A stretch of DNA of 64,000 nucleotides from Pseudomonadota bacterium (lineage in GTDB: Bacteria; Pseudomonadota; Gammaproteobacteria; Burkholderiales; Methylophilaceae): positions 248,001-312,000 of the forward strand of contig JAKOVB010000067.1 in NCBI GenBank assembly GCA_029782295.1. Reading direction: 5' to 3'. A program made the translations under genes and the position numbers. Positions within the stretch are counted from its first letter, which is position 1. Each line of letters opens with the position of its first letter. The notes beneath the pieces were generated by a model. The model made no database searches and had not been told where the DNA came from. It saw nothing but the letters and a program-made list of their open reading frames with translations. Shown one piece after another: positions 25,941 through 34,907 of the stretch.

Positions 25941-27326
25941 ATGAATATTTCCTTCCTTGGCGCAGCCGGCGAGGTTACCGGCTCCTGTTATCTGGTCGAA
26001 ACCGGCGGGGTTCGATTTCTGGTCGATTGCGGTATGTTCCAGGGGGGGCATGACGCCGACCTGAAAAACCAGCATTTCCCGGCGTTCGATCCGAGAGGCA
26101 TCGACTTCGTCCTGGTGACCCACGCCCATATCGACCACTCCGGCATGCTGCCCAGGCTGGCGGCGCTGGGCTTCAAGGGCGCTGTCTATGCGACTCAGCC
26201 GACCATCGAACTGCTGGATGTCATGTTGCGCGACAGCGCCCATATCCAGGAAAAGGAGGCGGAGTGGGCGCAGCAACACCCGCACCGCAACCATCACATG
26301 CTGTTGGAACCGCTTTATGGCGAACGCGAGGTCGAGCTGGCCATGGCCCTGCTCGAAACGGTCGACTACGATGCGGAGTTCCTGCCCAGTCCCGGCGTCA
26401 ACTGCCGTTTCCGGGAAGCAGGCCATATCCTGGGTTCCGCCATCATCGAGGTGCGGGCTGAAGGGAAACGCGTGGTGTTTTCAGGCGACTTGGGGCAACC
26501 CGGTCGGCCCATCCTGCGCAACCCGGCCGAGATCGACACGGCGGACGCTGTGCTGATCGAATCGACCTACGGCAACCGCTTGCACAAGAACCTCAAGGAT
26601 ACGCTCAACGAGTTCGTGTTTGCGGTGGAGGACACCCTCTACCGCAAACAGGGCAACGTTATCATGCCCGCCTTCACCGTGGGCCGGACACAGGAGATCT
26701 TGTATCTGCTGATCGACCTGACCCGTCAGCGCCGGCTGCATAACCTGAAGATCTATGTCGATTCACCGATGGCACTGGCTGCGACCGAAATCACCATGAA
26801 ACATATCGAACTGTTTAACCAGGAGGCGCAGAAACTGGTGGCCTGGGGCCAGGAGCGGCGCAAGGAGCTGCCCGATATTCGATTCGTGCAGGAGGTGGAG
26901 GAGTCCATGGCGCTGAACGACATCCGTTCCGGCGCCATCATCATTTCCGCCAGCGGCATGTGCGATGCAGGCCGCATCAAGCACCACCTGCGTCACAACA
27001 TTGTGCGACCGGAATGCAGTATCGTGTTTACCGGCTTCCAGGCTGGCGGTACGTTGGGGCGGCGCCTCGTGGACGGAGCGGAAAAAATTCGTCTGTTCGG
27101 GGACGAAATCCCGGTGCGGGCCGATATCTACACCATCGGCGGGCTCTCGGCGCATGCCGACCAGGCGGCCCTTCTCGACTGGCTGCGTCATTTCAGGCGC
27201 GCACCGCGACAGACTTTCGTGGTGCACGGCGAGCAGGAAACTGCCGTGCTGTTTGCCGGACTCATCAAGGAGCGCATGGGGTGGGATGCGTATGTGCCCG
27301 AGGCGGGCGAAACGATCACGGTTTGA
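25941..27326 (+). CDS. Beta-CASP metallo-beta-lactamase RNase / exonuclease
   Basis: A 461-aa MBL-fold nuclease of the beta-CASP group. The metal site is VTHAHIDHSGMLPRL (HxHxDH), with GHILGSAIIEV and FSGDLGQPGRPIL supplying further ligands. The beta-CASP insertion and motifs (DSPMALAATEI, ASGMCDAGRIKHHL, SAHADQ) and the C-terminal VHGE sit in the RNA-specificity segment. Archaeal and bacterial relatives process RNA with CPSF73-like chemistry. The stop overlaps a TTG that opens the following regulator frame. Returns to GC-rich composition compared with the preceding genes. Confidence 0.92.
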   Translation: MNISFLGAAGEVTGSCYLVETGGVRFLVDCGMFQGGHDADLKNQHFPAFDPRGIDFVLVTHAHIDHSGMLPRLAALGFKGAVYATQPTIELLDVMLRDSAHIQEKEAEWAQQHPHRNHHMLLEPLYGEREVELAMALLETVDYDAEFLPSPGVNCRFREAGHILGSAIIEVRAEGKRVVFSGDLGQPGRPILRNPAEIDTADAVLIESTYGNRLHKNLKDTLNEFVFAVEDTLYRKQGNVIMPAFTVGRTQEILYLLIDLTRQRRLHNLKIYVDSPMALAATEITMKHIELFNQEAQKLVAWGQERRKELPDIRFVQEVEESMALNDIRSGAIIISASGMCDAGRIKHHLRHNIVRPECSIVFTGFQAGGTLGRRLVDGAEKIRLFGDEIPVRADIYTIGGLSAHADQAALLDWLRHFRRAPRQTFVVHGEQETAVLFAGLIKERMGWDAYVPEAGETITV

Positions 27327-27343
27327 ACGAACTGGAGGCGGGG

Positions 27344-28030
27344 ATGACAACGCAAGCGGATACAAGAGATGAACTAGGATGGCTGGAATCGTTTCCGCCA
27401 TTGCTCAGCTTGGAGCCCCATGCGCGCGATTTATTGCGGCATGCCGCACGGATTGTCGAGGCGCCCGTCGGCACCATCGGTTATCGAGAAGCCGATCCTT
27501 GCAATGCCTATGTCATGCGGCTGGCCGGGCGGTCGCGCGTCTACAAGATGTCCGATTCCGGCCGCGAAATCCTGCTGTACCGGGTCGCTGCCGGAGAAAC
27601 CTGCGTGCTGACGACGACCTGCCTGCTGGGACGCAGTTCCTATCCGGCGTCCACGGTCGTGGAAGAACCCATCCGGGACGTGATTATCCCTGCGGCCGTG
27701 TTTCATCAGCTGATGGTGGAGTCCGAGGTGTTTCGCCGTTTCGTGATGAGCAATTATGGCGATCTGATCAGCAACCTGATCGTGCTAGTCGATGAAGTCG
27801 CGTTCCATGGGCTGGACGCCAGGCTGGCGAGGTTGCTGGTGGAGGCGTCGGCCAGCAACCCGTCCATCGAGCGGACCCATCAACAACTGGCTGATGAACT
27901 GGGTACGGCGCGAGAGGTCGTCAGCCGCCAGCTCAAGAGCTTCGAGCATCAGGGATTGCTCAATCTCGGGCGTGGCCGTATCGAAATCCTGAAAAAAGAC
28001 GCGCTGGAAAAACTCGCCCAGCGCGCTTGA
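27344..28030 (+). CDS. Crp/Fnr-family transcriptional regulator
   Basis: A regulator of about 228 aa with an N-terminal cyclic-nucleotide-binding-type beta-roll (residues about 25-140, SRVYKMSDSGREILLYRVAAGETCVLTT). A dimerisation helix and a C-terminal winged HTH follow (THQQLADELGTAREVVSRQLKSFEHQGLL). The cysteine pattern of an FNR iron-sulfur cluster is absent from the N terminus, so the signal is not obviously oxygen via 4Fe-4S. ATG 27344 is chosen because GGAGG lies 5 nt upstream; the frame itself is open much further. It is probably co-transcribed with the beta-CASP nuclease and ends 5 nt from a convergent gene. Confidence 0.9.
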   Translation: MTTQADTRDELGWLESFPPLLSLEPHARDLLRHAARIVEAPVGTIGYREADPCNAYVMRLAGRSRVYKMSDSGREILLYRVAAGETCVLTTTCLLGRSSYPASTVVEEPIRDVIIPAAVFHQLMVESEVFRRFVMSNYGDLISNLIVLVDEVAFHGLDARLARLLVEASASNPSIERTHQQLADELGTAREVVSRQLKSFEHQGLLNLGRGRIEILKKDALEKLAQRA

Positions 28031-28035
28031 AAGCC

Positions 28036-29085
28036 CTACTCAGCCTTGGGGCGGTGCGTGATGCAAACGAACTTCCCGTCCCGTGCGCCTGGCGGCATGA
28101 TGGCCGGTTTGACCTCAGCTACCTCCATTGCGGGTGCAGTGACGTTGCATTCGATGCACTTGCCCTTGACCAGGTTGAAGCCCTTCACCGTTGACAGCCC
28201 CTTGGCGTCCTTGAAATTGGCGCCATCCACATCGGCGCTGTCCAGATTGACGTTGGTGAGGTCCGCGCCCGTCAAATCAGCCTGACCGAGGTCGGCGCGA
28301 TACATGTTGGTATTGCGCAGATTGGCCCCGGTGAGGTTGGCAAAGCGGAAACTGGCGATATTGAGGTCGGCCCCCTCGAAGTTGGCGTTGGCGAAGTTGC
28401 CGCCGACGGAATCAAACTTCATCTGTCCCATCGGCTGATTGCCGACATCCAGGCCGAAGCGTCCGTTGGTAATGTTGGCGTTGCTCATGTCCACGTTGCC
28501 CAGGGTGCCGATGACGCGTGCGCGGGTCAGGTTGGCCCCCTTGAAATTGGTCTTGTCGAAAATCGCCTGGAAGATAATCGCATCGGTGAGGTCCGCGCCG
28601 CTCAGGTCAGCCTTTTCCAATCGCGCCAAGTTGAGATAGGCGCGCTGCATGTTGGCCCCGCTCAAATTTGCACCACGCAGGTAAGCCCCGAAGAAACTGG
28701 TGTTGACCATTTTGCAGTGGCGCAGATCCATCCCGTCCAGTTCCAGATAGCCGGCATCCTTGTTGGACAGGTCACACTCCTTGCTCTGGATCTGCTTGAC
28801 GGCATCGGCCTGGCTGATTTTCTCGCGCTCGACTTCGGCATTCTTGGCGTAGAAGGCCGCGGCCTTGGCAATGGTTTCCGCAGGGTGCATCTGGAAGGCC
28901 GATTTTGACTCTTCGCTGCCGAAGCAGTAGGTCTTGCCTTCGAACAGGGTGTTGATCGAGCAATTGGTTTTGATCATTTGCCCGCCGGAAAGCCCGGTGG
29001 TGCAATGATCACCGAATTCGCCGGCCCATGTCAGGCCTGCGCACATTGAAAGCACGGCTGTTGCAACTATATTCACGATACGCAT
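28036..29085 (-). CDS. Exported pentapeptide-repeat protein
   Basis: A 349-aa protein with a signal peptide (about residues 1-21, ending AGLTWA). A central region with many A(D/N)LXX repeats (about 110-290: LRGANLSGANMQRAYLNLAR, LEKADLSGADLTDA, NLTGANLRNTNMYRADLGQA) forms the quadrilateral beta-helix of the family. The N-terminal third contains Cys pairs and YCFGSEESK, similar to a heme/copper-type exported domain, and the tail has GKCIECNV. Function is unknown; the repeat serves as a rigid scaffold. ATG 29085 follows AGGAG. It is monocistronic, facing away from the glycine-zipper gene. Confidence 0.85.
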   Translation of the reverse strand: MRIVNIVATAVLSMCAGLTWAGEFGDHCTTGLSGGQMIKTNCSINTLFEGKTYCFGSEESKSAFQMHPAETIAKAAAFYAKNAEVEREKISQADAVKQIQSKECDLSNKDAGYLELDGMDLRHCKMVNTSFFGAYLRGANLSGANMQRAYLNLARLEKADLSGADLTDAIIFQAIFDKTNFKGANLTRARVIGTLGNVDMSNANITNGRFGLDVGNQPMGQMKFDSVGGNFANANFEGADLNIASFRFANLTGANLRNTNMYRADLGQADLTGADLTNVNLDSADVDGANFKDAKGLSTVKGFNLVKGKCIECNVTAPAMEVAEVKPAIMPPGARDGKFVCITHRPKAE

Positions 29086-29351
29086 GATGGTCTCCTGAGT
29101 GATCTGATCTTAGACGTCCAGAGGACGCTGTGGTGACAATATCGATGAATTTGTCATGGGCGTATGTAACTTTAGTCACAAAGTTGAGTGATTTGTTCAA
29201 GTTATATGCAGGTGGGTGCCCGGGGGCCGATCAGCACAGATGTAAAACTTTGTAACAGTGTCAACAGGCGCAGATGGGCGACGTTATTTCCCCTAACCGC
29301 TGCGAAATCGCAACGGGTGGCTGACAAGCTAACAACTGAAGGAGATTTAAC

Positions 29352-29987
29352 GTGAACAAAACCAGAATCGGCGCTTCCCTCATGCTACTGGGACTTTTCT
29401 CGCTGCAGGCTGCAGCCGATGACGTGTATTACGACACCGCTCGCGTCATTTCCGTGACCCCGCAAACCGAGCGTGTGAACAACCCGCGTCAGGAATGCCA
29501 TACCGAATACTCCCGTGATTCGTATTACCAGTCCGGTGACCGCGATATCGGCGGTTCCATCATCGGTGGGATCGCTGGCGGCCTGATTGGCAGCCAAGTA
29601 GGCAAGGGCAAGGGGCGTATCGCAGGTGCCGCGGTAGGCGCGGCGACTGGTGCCATCGTCGGTGACCGTATCGACAACAGCGATCGTCGTGATTACGGAT
29701 ACAGCAGCCGGCCGGTCGAACGCTGTACCCAGATTGACAACTGGCAGACGGTCAACCGCGGTTATCTGGTGACCTACCGTTTCAACGGCCGCGACTACAC
29801 CACGACCATGCCCAACGATCCGGGTTCGACGGTGAATGTCCGGGTATCCGTGGCACCGGATTACCGCAGCAATGTGGCCAGTTTCGGTCCCATTCCCGGG
29901 TATCCGCAACGTGACAACGGCTGGAACCGCGGTTGGGACAGGCGTGGGCGCGATCATGATCGTGACCATGATAGATGGGACGACTGA
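29352..29987 (+). CDS. Exported glycine-zipper 2TM protein (SlyB/UmoD-like)
   Basis: A 211-aa protein with a signal peptide (LMLLGLFSLQAAA) and a glycine-zipper segment GGSIIGGIAGGLIGSQVGKG...GAAVGAATGAIVGDRI (about 65-105). A Tyr/Arg-rich beta domain follows, and the tail is rich in Asp, His and Arg (RRGRDHDRDHD). Glycine-zipper 2TM proteins insert into or lie under the outer membrane. There is no lipobox Cys at the signal cleavage site. The start is GTG with GGAGA 7 nt upstream. A strong terminator follows. The tail could bind divalent metal, which is inference from composition. Confidence 0.82.
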   Translation: MNKTRIGASLMLLGLFSLQAAADDVYYDTARVISVTPQTERVNNPRQECHTEYSRDSYYQSGDRDIGGSIIGGIAGGLIGSQVGKGKGRIAGAAVGAATGAIVGDRIDNSDRRDYGYSSRPVERCTQIDNWQTVNRGYLVTYRFNGRDYTTTMPNDPGSTVNVRVSVAPDYRSNVASFGPIPGYPQRDNGWNRGWDRRGRDHDRDHDRWDD

Positions 29988-30011
29988 TACCCAAAAGGTT
30001 TAGTCTCTGCG

Positions 30012-30038
30012 AACCGCCGGCGATCCCGGCGGTTTTTT
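30012..30038 (+). terminator. Rho-independent terminator after the glycine-zipper gene
   Basis: A 9-bp stem (AACCGCCGG paired with CCGGCGGTT) with a 5-nt CGATC loop is followed by six T. It lies between two convergent genes and serves the plus-strand gene. Confidence 0.9.
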
Positions 30039-31734
30039 ATTGTCTTTGACGTCTGGCGTACAACCAGCGCCAGATCAGCCCGTCCGGCATGTCGGTGCCG
30101 TCCAGGACATAGGTCAGTACCTTCCGATTGGTCAGCAGCAGCGATTGTGAGGATTTTGCGAGATGTTTGCCACAACACAGTATCCGGTCGCCAATTTCCA
30201 GCGGTAACCCGGGCTCGGGCAGGAGAATGAACTCGCCGTTGCGGGCCAGTAAAAGCGGGATCAGTGGTAATTTGTTTTCGCGATTGGAGGGGTCGCGCAG
30301 CAGGGTATCCAGGGACACGGTTTTTCCATGCCCCAGCAGGTTGACGATTGCGGGTGAAAGTTCACCGCTTAGGGTGACACGCCAGGTCTCCGGTACCTGC
30401 TCACCCATAGTTTCAACCAGTTGTCCGATCAGCTGATTGGCCCATGCGTTGCTCTGATTGCGCGCCTGCGACAGAAATTGTGCCAGTAGTGGTGTGACGA
30501 GGTGTGCAAGACATTCATGCGCAATGATGTCGCTGGGCTGCATGGTGATGTCGGCGTTGAATTTCTGGAACAAAGGTGCGTTGCTGCGGTTGTTCTTGCG
30601 AATGACCACAAACAGGTCGGGTTTGAGTTCCAGGGCCGTCATCACGATGGACAGGTTGTTCACATCGTTGTCGGTGCCGGCGACGATGCCGACCGCATCA
30701 TGGATGCCGGCTTCGATCAGCGTGCGAGATTCTGCGCCGCTGCCGACGATGCAATCCGTGCAACCCGTCAGTTCCGGATCGGCTTCGATGATGACAGTCT
30801 GCATGTGTTCGCGATGCAGGTTCTGTACCACGGATTTGCCGAAGCGCCCATAACCGCAGACGATCCATTTTCCGATTGGTGGGCAGGCGGGGGAGGGAAG
30901 CGAGGTTCCGGGAACGCCGGTCAGCCATTCATGCAGCAGGTAAGTCCCCAGGGCGTGCACTTCCATGGCGAGATGTTCGCCGAACAGATCGTAGGGATTG
31001 ATGATATGGTCGGTCCCGAATGAGGCCATGTTGGCCGCAGTGTCTTTATTTTCGGCACGACTGAGTACTTTGAGCTCTGGGCGGAGCAGTTTGACCCCTA
31101 CTGCAATGGCAAGATTGGCGTGATCGTCATCGGTCAGCGCAGCGACGCCCCCACACATGGGATGCAGGATGCCGGCTTGCAAAAGGATGTCCGGGAGCCT
31201 GGCGTCGGCACACAAGCCGGGAACTGGAGACTGGTAATCCTGAAGTTCAAGTTCATTGATTCGATCCTGCAATATTTCCACGGCAACAGCCCGGATGCCG
31301 TGGCGATCCAGTGCTTCTACGAGCAGGCTCCCCGTTCCACCATAGCCGCAAACGATGTAGAAGGGTTCGTGCAATAACCGAACCGCGCGCGCGAAACGGG
31401 CGACGGTGATTGCCTGGCGCAGCCCGGGGTCCTGTACCAATGCGATGATCTTGCCTATGGCGTAGAACCAGGCGATCACGGTCAGGTAGATGGATAACGT
31501 CATCCAGAGTCGCTGGGCGGTGCTGAATGCATACGGGATCTCCCCGAATCCGATGGTCGTGGCGGTGTAGCTGACCACGTAGAACGCCTCGAACAGGCTC
31601 ATGTGCCAGGGATTGCCTTGGCTATCCGTTCCGGGCATCAAGGTGAAGCCGAAAATCGCTATGGCGTAACTGGCGATCAGTGTGATCAGCGGTGTACGCA
31701 TGCGCCGTAGAATCAGGAACAGGATGCTATTCAT
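30037..31734 (-). CDS. Potassium channel-like protein with tandem RCK (TrkA-N) domains
   Basis: A 565-aa inner-membrane ion channel. Two transmembrane helices (LITLIASYAIAIFGF and LWMTLSIYLTVIAWFYAIG) flank a pore loop whose filter reads TATTIGFGEIPY, a GFG version of the GYG potassium filter. The cytoplasmic part has two Rossmann-type RCK domains (FYIVCGYGGTGSLLVEAL about residue 125; KWIVCGYGRFGKSVVQNL about 290), each followed by a C-lobe, as in MthK/castor-type channels. Ligand gating by nucleotides or cations is expected. It is divergently neighboured by nothing; a small membrane gene lies 37 nt upstream in the same direction. Confidence 0.88.
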   Translation of the reverse strand: MNSILFLILRRMRTPLITLIASYAIAIFGFTLMPGTDSQGNPWHMSLFEAFYVVSYTATTIGFGEIPYAFSTAQRLWMTLSIYLTVIAWFYAIGKIIALVQDPGLRQAITVARFARAVRLLHEPFYIVCGYGGTGSLLVEALDRHGIRAVAVEILQDRINELELQDYQSPVPGLCADARLPDILLQAGILHPMCGGVAALTDDDHANLAIAVGVKLLRPELKVLSRAENKDTAANMASFGTDHIINPYDLFGEHLAMEVHALGTYLLHEWLTGVPGTSLPSPACPPIGKWIVCGYGRFGKSVVQNLHREHMQTVIIEADPELTGCTDCIVGSGAESRTLIEAGIHDAVGIVAGTDNDVNNLSIVMTALELKPDLFVVIRKNNRSNAPLFQKFNADITMQPSDIIAHECLAHLVTPLLAQFLSQARNQSNAWANQLIGQLVETMGEQVPETWRVTLSGELSPAIVNLLGHGKTVSLDTLLRDPSNRENKLPLIPLLLARNGEFILLPEPGLPLEIGDRILCCGKHLAKSSQSLLLTNRKVLTYVLDGTDMPDGLIWRWLYARRQRQ

Positions 31735-31771
31735 GTACTCAGGTCTTGCAGGTGTCTGATTCCGGATGAAA

Positions 31772-32152
31772 TCAACGACGCAGCATGATGGTTTCGACGA
31801 TGAGCAGGACGACCGAGGTCACGTTGGCGAGGAATGCACCACCGGAAAGAGAGACGATGCTGACCATGGCACCGGTAGGAACGTCTGGCCCCAGTTCGCT
31901 GATCGCAGCCCAGACGATCGCTGCGGTGATGAGTTGCAGGTCGGCGACCAGGCTGGTGGAGAGATGGATTGCGCCGATCTGGGTGCGGTCGCCGAACTTG
32001 AGCACGGTGGCGATCAGGTTGACGACGATGGCGGCAAACAGTTCGTAGGGGTGATGGAACTCCGGGTCTGCCATGTCACCGATGAAAAAGCCGAAATTAA
32101 GCGTCATTGCCAGGACGATAAAGAAGCCGAAGACAACTTTCTCAAGATTCAT
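31772..32152 (-). CDS. Small four-helix membrane protein (DUF6394-like)
   Basis: A 126-aa protein with three or four hydrophobic segments (VVFGFFIVLAMTLNFGFFIG, LFAAIVVNLIATVL, LITAAIVWAAI, FLANVTSVVLLIVETIML). It looks like the DUF6394 family, which I recall as lying beside ion-channel genes; this recollection is not verified. It precedes the RCK channel gene by 37 nt in the same direction and is probably in the same transcript, so an accessory subunit is conceivable. No catalytic motif is seen. Confidence 0.7.
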   Translation of the reverse strand: MNLEKVVFGFFIVLAMTLNFGFFIGDMADPEFHHPYELFAAIVVNLIATVLKFGDRTQIGAIHLSTSLVADLQLITAAIVWAAISELGPDVPTGAMVSIVSLSGGAFLANVTSVVLLIVETIMLRR

Positions 32153-32235
32153 GCTGATCCCCGTTTGTTTGATGATTGAGGGAAGTGTAGATCAAAGTGG
32201 GTGTCATGGCACGCGCCGACCACCTGTCGGCGCGG

Positions 32236-33756
32236 TTATTCCCAGAAGGTTTTTTGTGCGGAGAAGGCGCGCCAGACAGTGTGCATCTGTGCCAGGTGAT
32301 GCATGGCGTCGCTGGCGTTCCAGCCGTTGAACAGGTGCAGGGATTCGTCCAGTTCGCGCCCGGGGCGTTTGCCGGCCAGTTTCTGGATGAGCGCATCTGT
32401 CACCGAGATATCGTTGAGTTCCCCCAGCACGTTTTGCAGGGCGGCCAGTTTGCGCAGGAAGGCGCGTGTTTCCTTTTCGGGATACAGGCTGGAAAAGAAC
32501 TCGGCGGCATAGCGTAACTTCTTGGCGGCAATACGTGCGGCGTGGCGCTCCTCCGGATGCATGTCGGCCAGACGCTGGCCATGTCGCCGCAACTGTTTGT
32601 AGCGTTTTGTCAGCATGCGTCGTGCGATCAGGGCTACCTCCTGTTCTGGCGATTCAGGTACGGTCGGTCGATCGCGCTCCAGCCACGCACCCAGCGTCAG
32701 CAGTAGCCGATGGTAGCGTTGCGAAGCAAGTGCTGACCGCACCTTGCGGTAGGCGCTGGCCTGGGCATTTCTGGCGCGCTCACGCAGTGCCAGCAGGCCC
32801 GCGTGTTCGTGCAGGTGGCGCACCATCGGTGGCAGGGTTTCCGTCATGAACACGTCCAAGTCGCGCGCTTCTCCGAGTAAGGTCGTGATCCAGCGCAATT
32901 CATCCAGAATCTGCGCGACATCCTGCGGCGACAGGACGTCCTTGAAGACGTTAAAGGCCGAGCGTAAACGGCGCAGGGCCACGCGCATCTGGTGAACCCC
33001 TTCGATGTCAGTGCCATGCAGCACCATGTCCTGATTGCCTTGCAACTGGCCGAGGCATTCCCAGGCAATCTGTTTCAGCGCGGCATGACCGCTCATGTGC
33101 TTTTTCAGGCTGGTGCGATGCGCTCGTACGACGGCCGGCGGCTGAGGGCGGTAGTGTGCATAACCGCGCTGCGCCTTGCTGACGTTTTCAAGTTCCAGTT
33201 TCATATCCTGTTGCAGCACGAGGGCCAGTTCAAATAGACGGCTGGCGGAGCCTGCTTTCAGCTCCAGTTCGATCTCGTGGATCGGCTCGCGTTTTTTACC
33301 GATCAACAGATTGCCAAGGTCCAGGGCCAGCTCGATATGGTCGCCGTTATCCCAGATGAGATGCCACTCGGTGCGCCGGACTTCAGTGCTGAAAATGGGC
33401 GCGAGGGCCGCGCGCAGGACAGGCTGGTCGAAAATGCGGGTCAGGGCCGGTTCGGTAATCTTGCTGAAATCAGGATGGCCGAAGGCGATGATATCTTCCC
33501 ACTCCATGCGCTGGTGCAGACCCACTGACGAATGACCGGCAGCCTTGACGGCCTGAAACCAGTTGCCTGACATCCGCCGGACCCGCAGGCTGATCCCGGC
33601 ATCGAACAGTTCCAGCCGCGGTGTGTCGTAGTAAATGCTGGTCAGTTTGTGCGTGACCGGAGCTTCAGCGAGTGCAGCCAGGATGGCAGGGTGTTGGCGC
33701 AGTCGTGCGGCATCCCGATGGAGGATGCGCAGCTTGAGTTCGATCTCGTTTGCCAT
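32236..33756 (-). CDS. CYTH and CHAD domain protein
   Basis: A 506-aa protein with an N-terminal CYTH (triphosphate tunnel) domain: EIELKLRI at the start, ISLRVRRM, and the Arg/Lys/Glu strands up to about residue 200. A C-terminal CHAD helical domain follows (about 215-500) with repeated basic helices such as VHQMRVALRRLRSAFNVF and HAARIAAKKLRYAAEFF. CYTH domains hydrolyse inorganic triphosphate or related organic triphosphates; CHAD domains bind polyphosphate. The protein probably acts on or binds polyphosphate. It follows the ParA-like gene by 15 nt. Confidence 0.93.
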   Translation of the reverse strand: MANEIELKLRILHRDAARLRQHPAILAALAEAPVTHKLTSIYYDTPRLELFDAGISLRVRRMSGNWFQAVKAAGHSSVGLHQRMEWEDIIAFGHPDFSKITEPALTRIFDQPVLRAALAPIFSTEVRRTEWHLIWDNGDHIELALDLGNLLIGKKREPIHEIELELKAGSASRLFELALVLQQDMKLELENVSKAQRGYAHYRPQPPAVVRAHRTSLKKHMSGHAALKQIAWECLGQLQGNQDMVLHGTDIEGVHQMRVALRRLRSAFNVFKDVLSPQDVAQILDELRWITTLLGEARDLDVFMTETLPPMVRHLHEHAGLLALRERARNAQASAYRKVRSALASQRYHRLLLTLGAWLERDRPTVPESPEQEVALIARRMLTKRYKQLRRHGQRLADMHPEERHAARIAAKKLRYAAEFFSSLYPEKETRAFLRKLAALQNVLGELNDISVTDALIQKLAGKRPGRELDESLHLFNGWNASDAMHHLAQMHTVWRAFSAQKTFWE

Positions 33757-33771
33757 CGGCCGTTCTGCGGT

Positions 33772-34392
33772 CTAGTCCGCGTTGACCAGCCAATGCAGCA
33801 AAGGCGCCCACTGCTGCAGGTCGCGTGCGACCAGGGACGGGCGGATGTCGAACAGGCTGGCCCCTTGCTCTGCTGCCAGTCGGTAGACCTGGGCCTCGCG
33901 CAAATAGGTCAGAATGGGCAGCCCGGTGGATTCCATGAAAGACTGCAACGATGCGGCCGTGCGCGTGCGCGGGTCGACGCGGACACCGGCCATCGCCACG
34001 AATGCGCGTTGCTTGCGGATGGCTTTTTCCTCGCGCAGCAATTCCAGGAAATCCCGCGTGGCCCCGATGTCGAACGCGGAGGGCTGTACAGGTACGATCA
34101 CCCAGTCTGCCTGCTTGATGGCATCGCTCAATTTGTCGCCACGCAATCCAGCGGGAGAGTCGATGATCATCCACTCGACGTCCTTGGAGGTCTTGGACTT
34201 GCGGTCATCGCCGGGACGGATCAACGGCAGCTTGTAGGGGCGGCGCTGCAGCCATTGCATGGCCGACTGCTGGCGGTCCAGATCGGAGAGGATCACGCGG
34301 CGGCCACGCGTTGCGAAATATCCGGCCAGGTTGGTTGCGACTGTCGTCTTGCCGCTGCCGCCTTTGGGGTTCGCGATGAGGACAGTGCGCAT
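33772..34392 (-). CDS. ParA-family ATPase (orphan)
   Basis: A 206-aa deviant Walker ATPase with KGGSGKTTVATNLAGYFATRG near the N terminus, LSDLDRQQSAMQWL (switch I), and WMIIDSPAGLRG (Walker B-like). The small size and lack of an N-terminal DNA-binding domain match plasmid-type Ib ParA or MinD-like positioning ATPases. No parB or parS is next to it; instead it sits between sixA and the CYTH/CHAD gene with 3-nt and 15-nt gaps, so it may position a cellular component rather than partition DNA. That is inference. Confidence 0.9.
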   Translation of the reverse strand: MRTVLIANPKGGSGKTTVATNLAGYFATRGRRVILSDLDRQQSAMQWLQRRPYKLPLIRPGDDRKSKTSKDVEWMIIDSPAGLRGDKLSDAIKQADWVIVPVQPSAFDIGATRDFLELLREEKAIRKQRAFVAMAGVRVDPRTRTAASLQSFMESTGLPILTYLREAQVYRLAAEQGASLFDIRPSLVARDLQQWAPLLHWLVNAD

Positions 34393-34395
34393 GGG

Positions 34396-34848
34396 TTACA
34401 GCAGATCCGGGGAGATGACGGCACGCAACAGGGCTTCGGCACCGTCATCGTGCCTGCGGCTGGTGATCCACCATACCGCTCCCTTCTTGATGCTCCAGCT
34501 GGCATTGCGCTGGGAGAGTGCCAGGCCTGCCACTTCGCCCAGGGTGGGTTGGTGGCCGATGATCAGGACGCTGTCGCTGTCTTCCGGCCAGCCTGACGCG
34601 CGCAGCACTTCTTCGGCGGAGGCGCCGGGGGCCAGAACCTCCAGCGTGGTAAAATTCATGCCCAATGCGGCCGCGGTCTGCTGGGTGCGTTTCGCCGGGC
34701 TGACGAGAATGTGGGTACGTTCAGGCAGGCGTGCCTTGAGCCACGCAGCCATCTTGTCGGCCTGTTTGTGCCCTTTGGCGGTCAGTGCGCGCTCCATGTC
34801 CCGCAGGCCATCTTCGGCCTCGGCGTGTCGCCAGAGTATCAGTTCCAT
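34396..34848 (-). CDS. sixA: Phosphohistidine phosphatase SixA-like
   Basis: A 150-aa histidine phosphatase with the catalytic ILWRHAEAEDG motif at the N terminus (RHA, nucleophile His) and the second conserved His in IIGHQPTLGEVA. Length equals E. coli SixA, which removes phosphate from histidine of phosphotransfer proteins. It is first in a three-gene run with parA-like and CYTH/CHAD genes and is divergent from the RpfE-like gene. Confidence 0.9.
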   Translation of the reverse strand: MELILWRHAEAEDGLRDMERALTAKGHKQADKMAAWLKARLPERTHILVSPAKRTQQTAAALGMNFTTLEVLAPGASAEEVLRASGWPEDSDSVLIIGHQPTLGEVAGLALSQRNASWSIKKGAVWWITSRRHDDGAEALLRAVISPDLL

Positions 34849-34907
34849 GGTTCAGAATAGGGTGTAATCCAGCCTTGAATACTAACGCCGGTTCGAGTGG
34901 AAGAATA

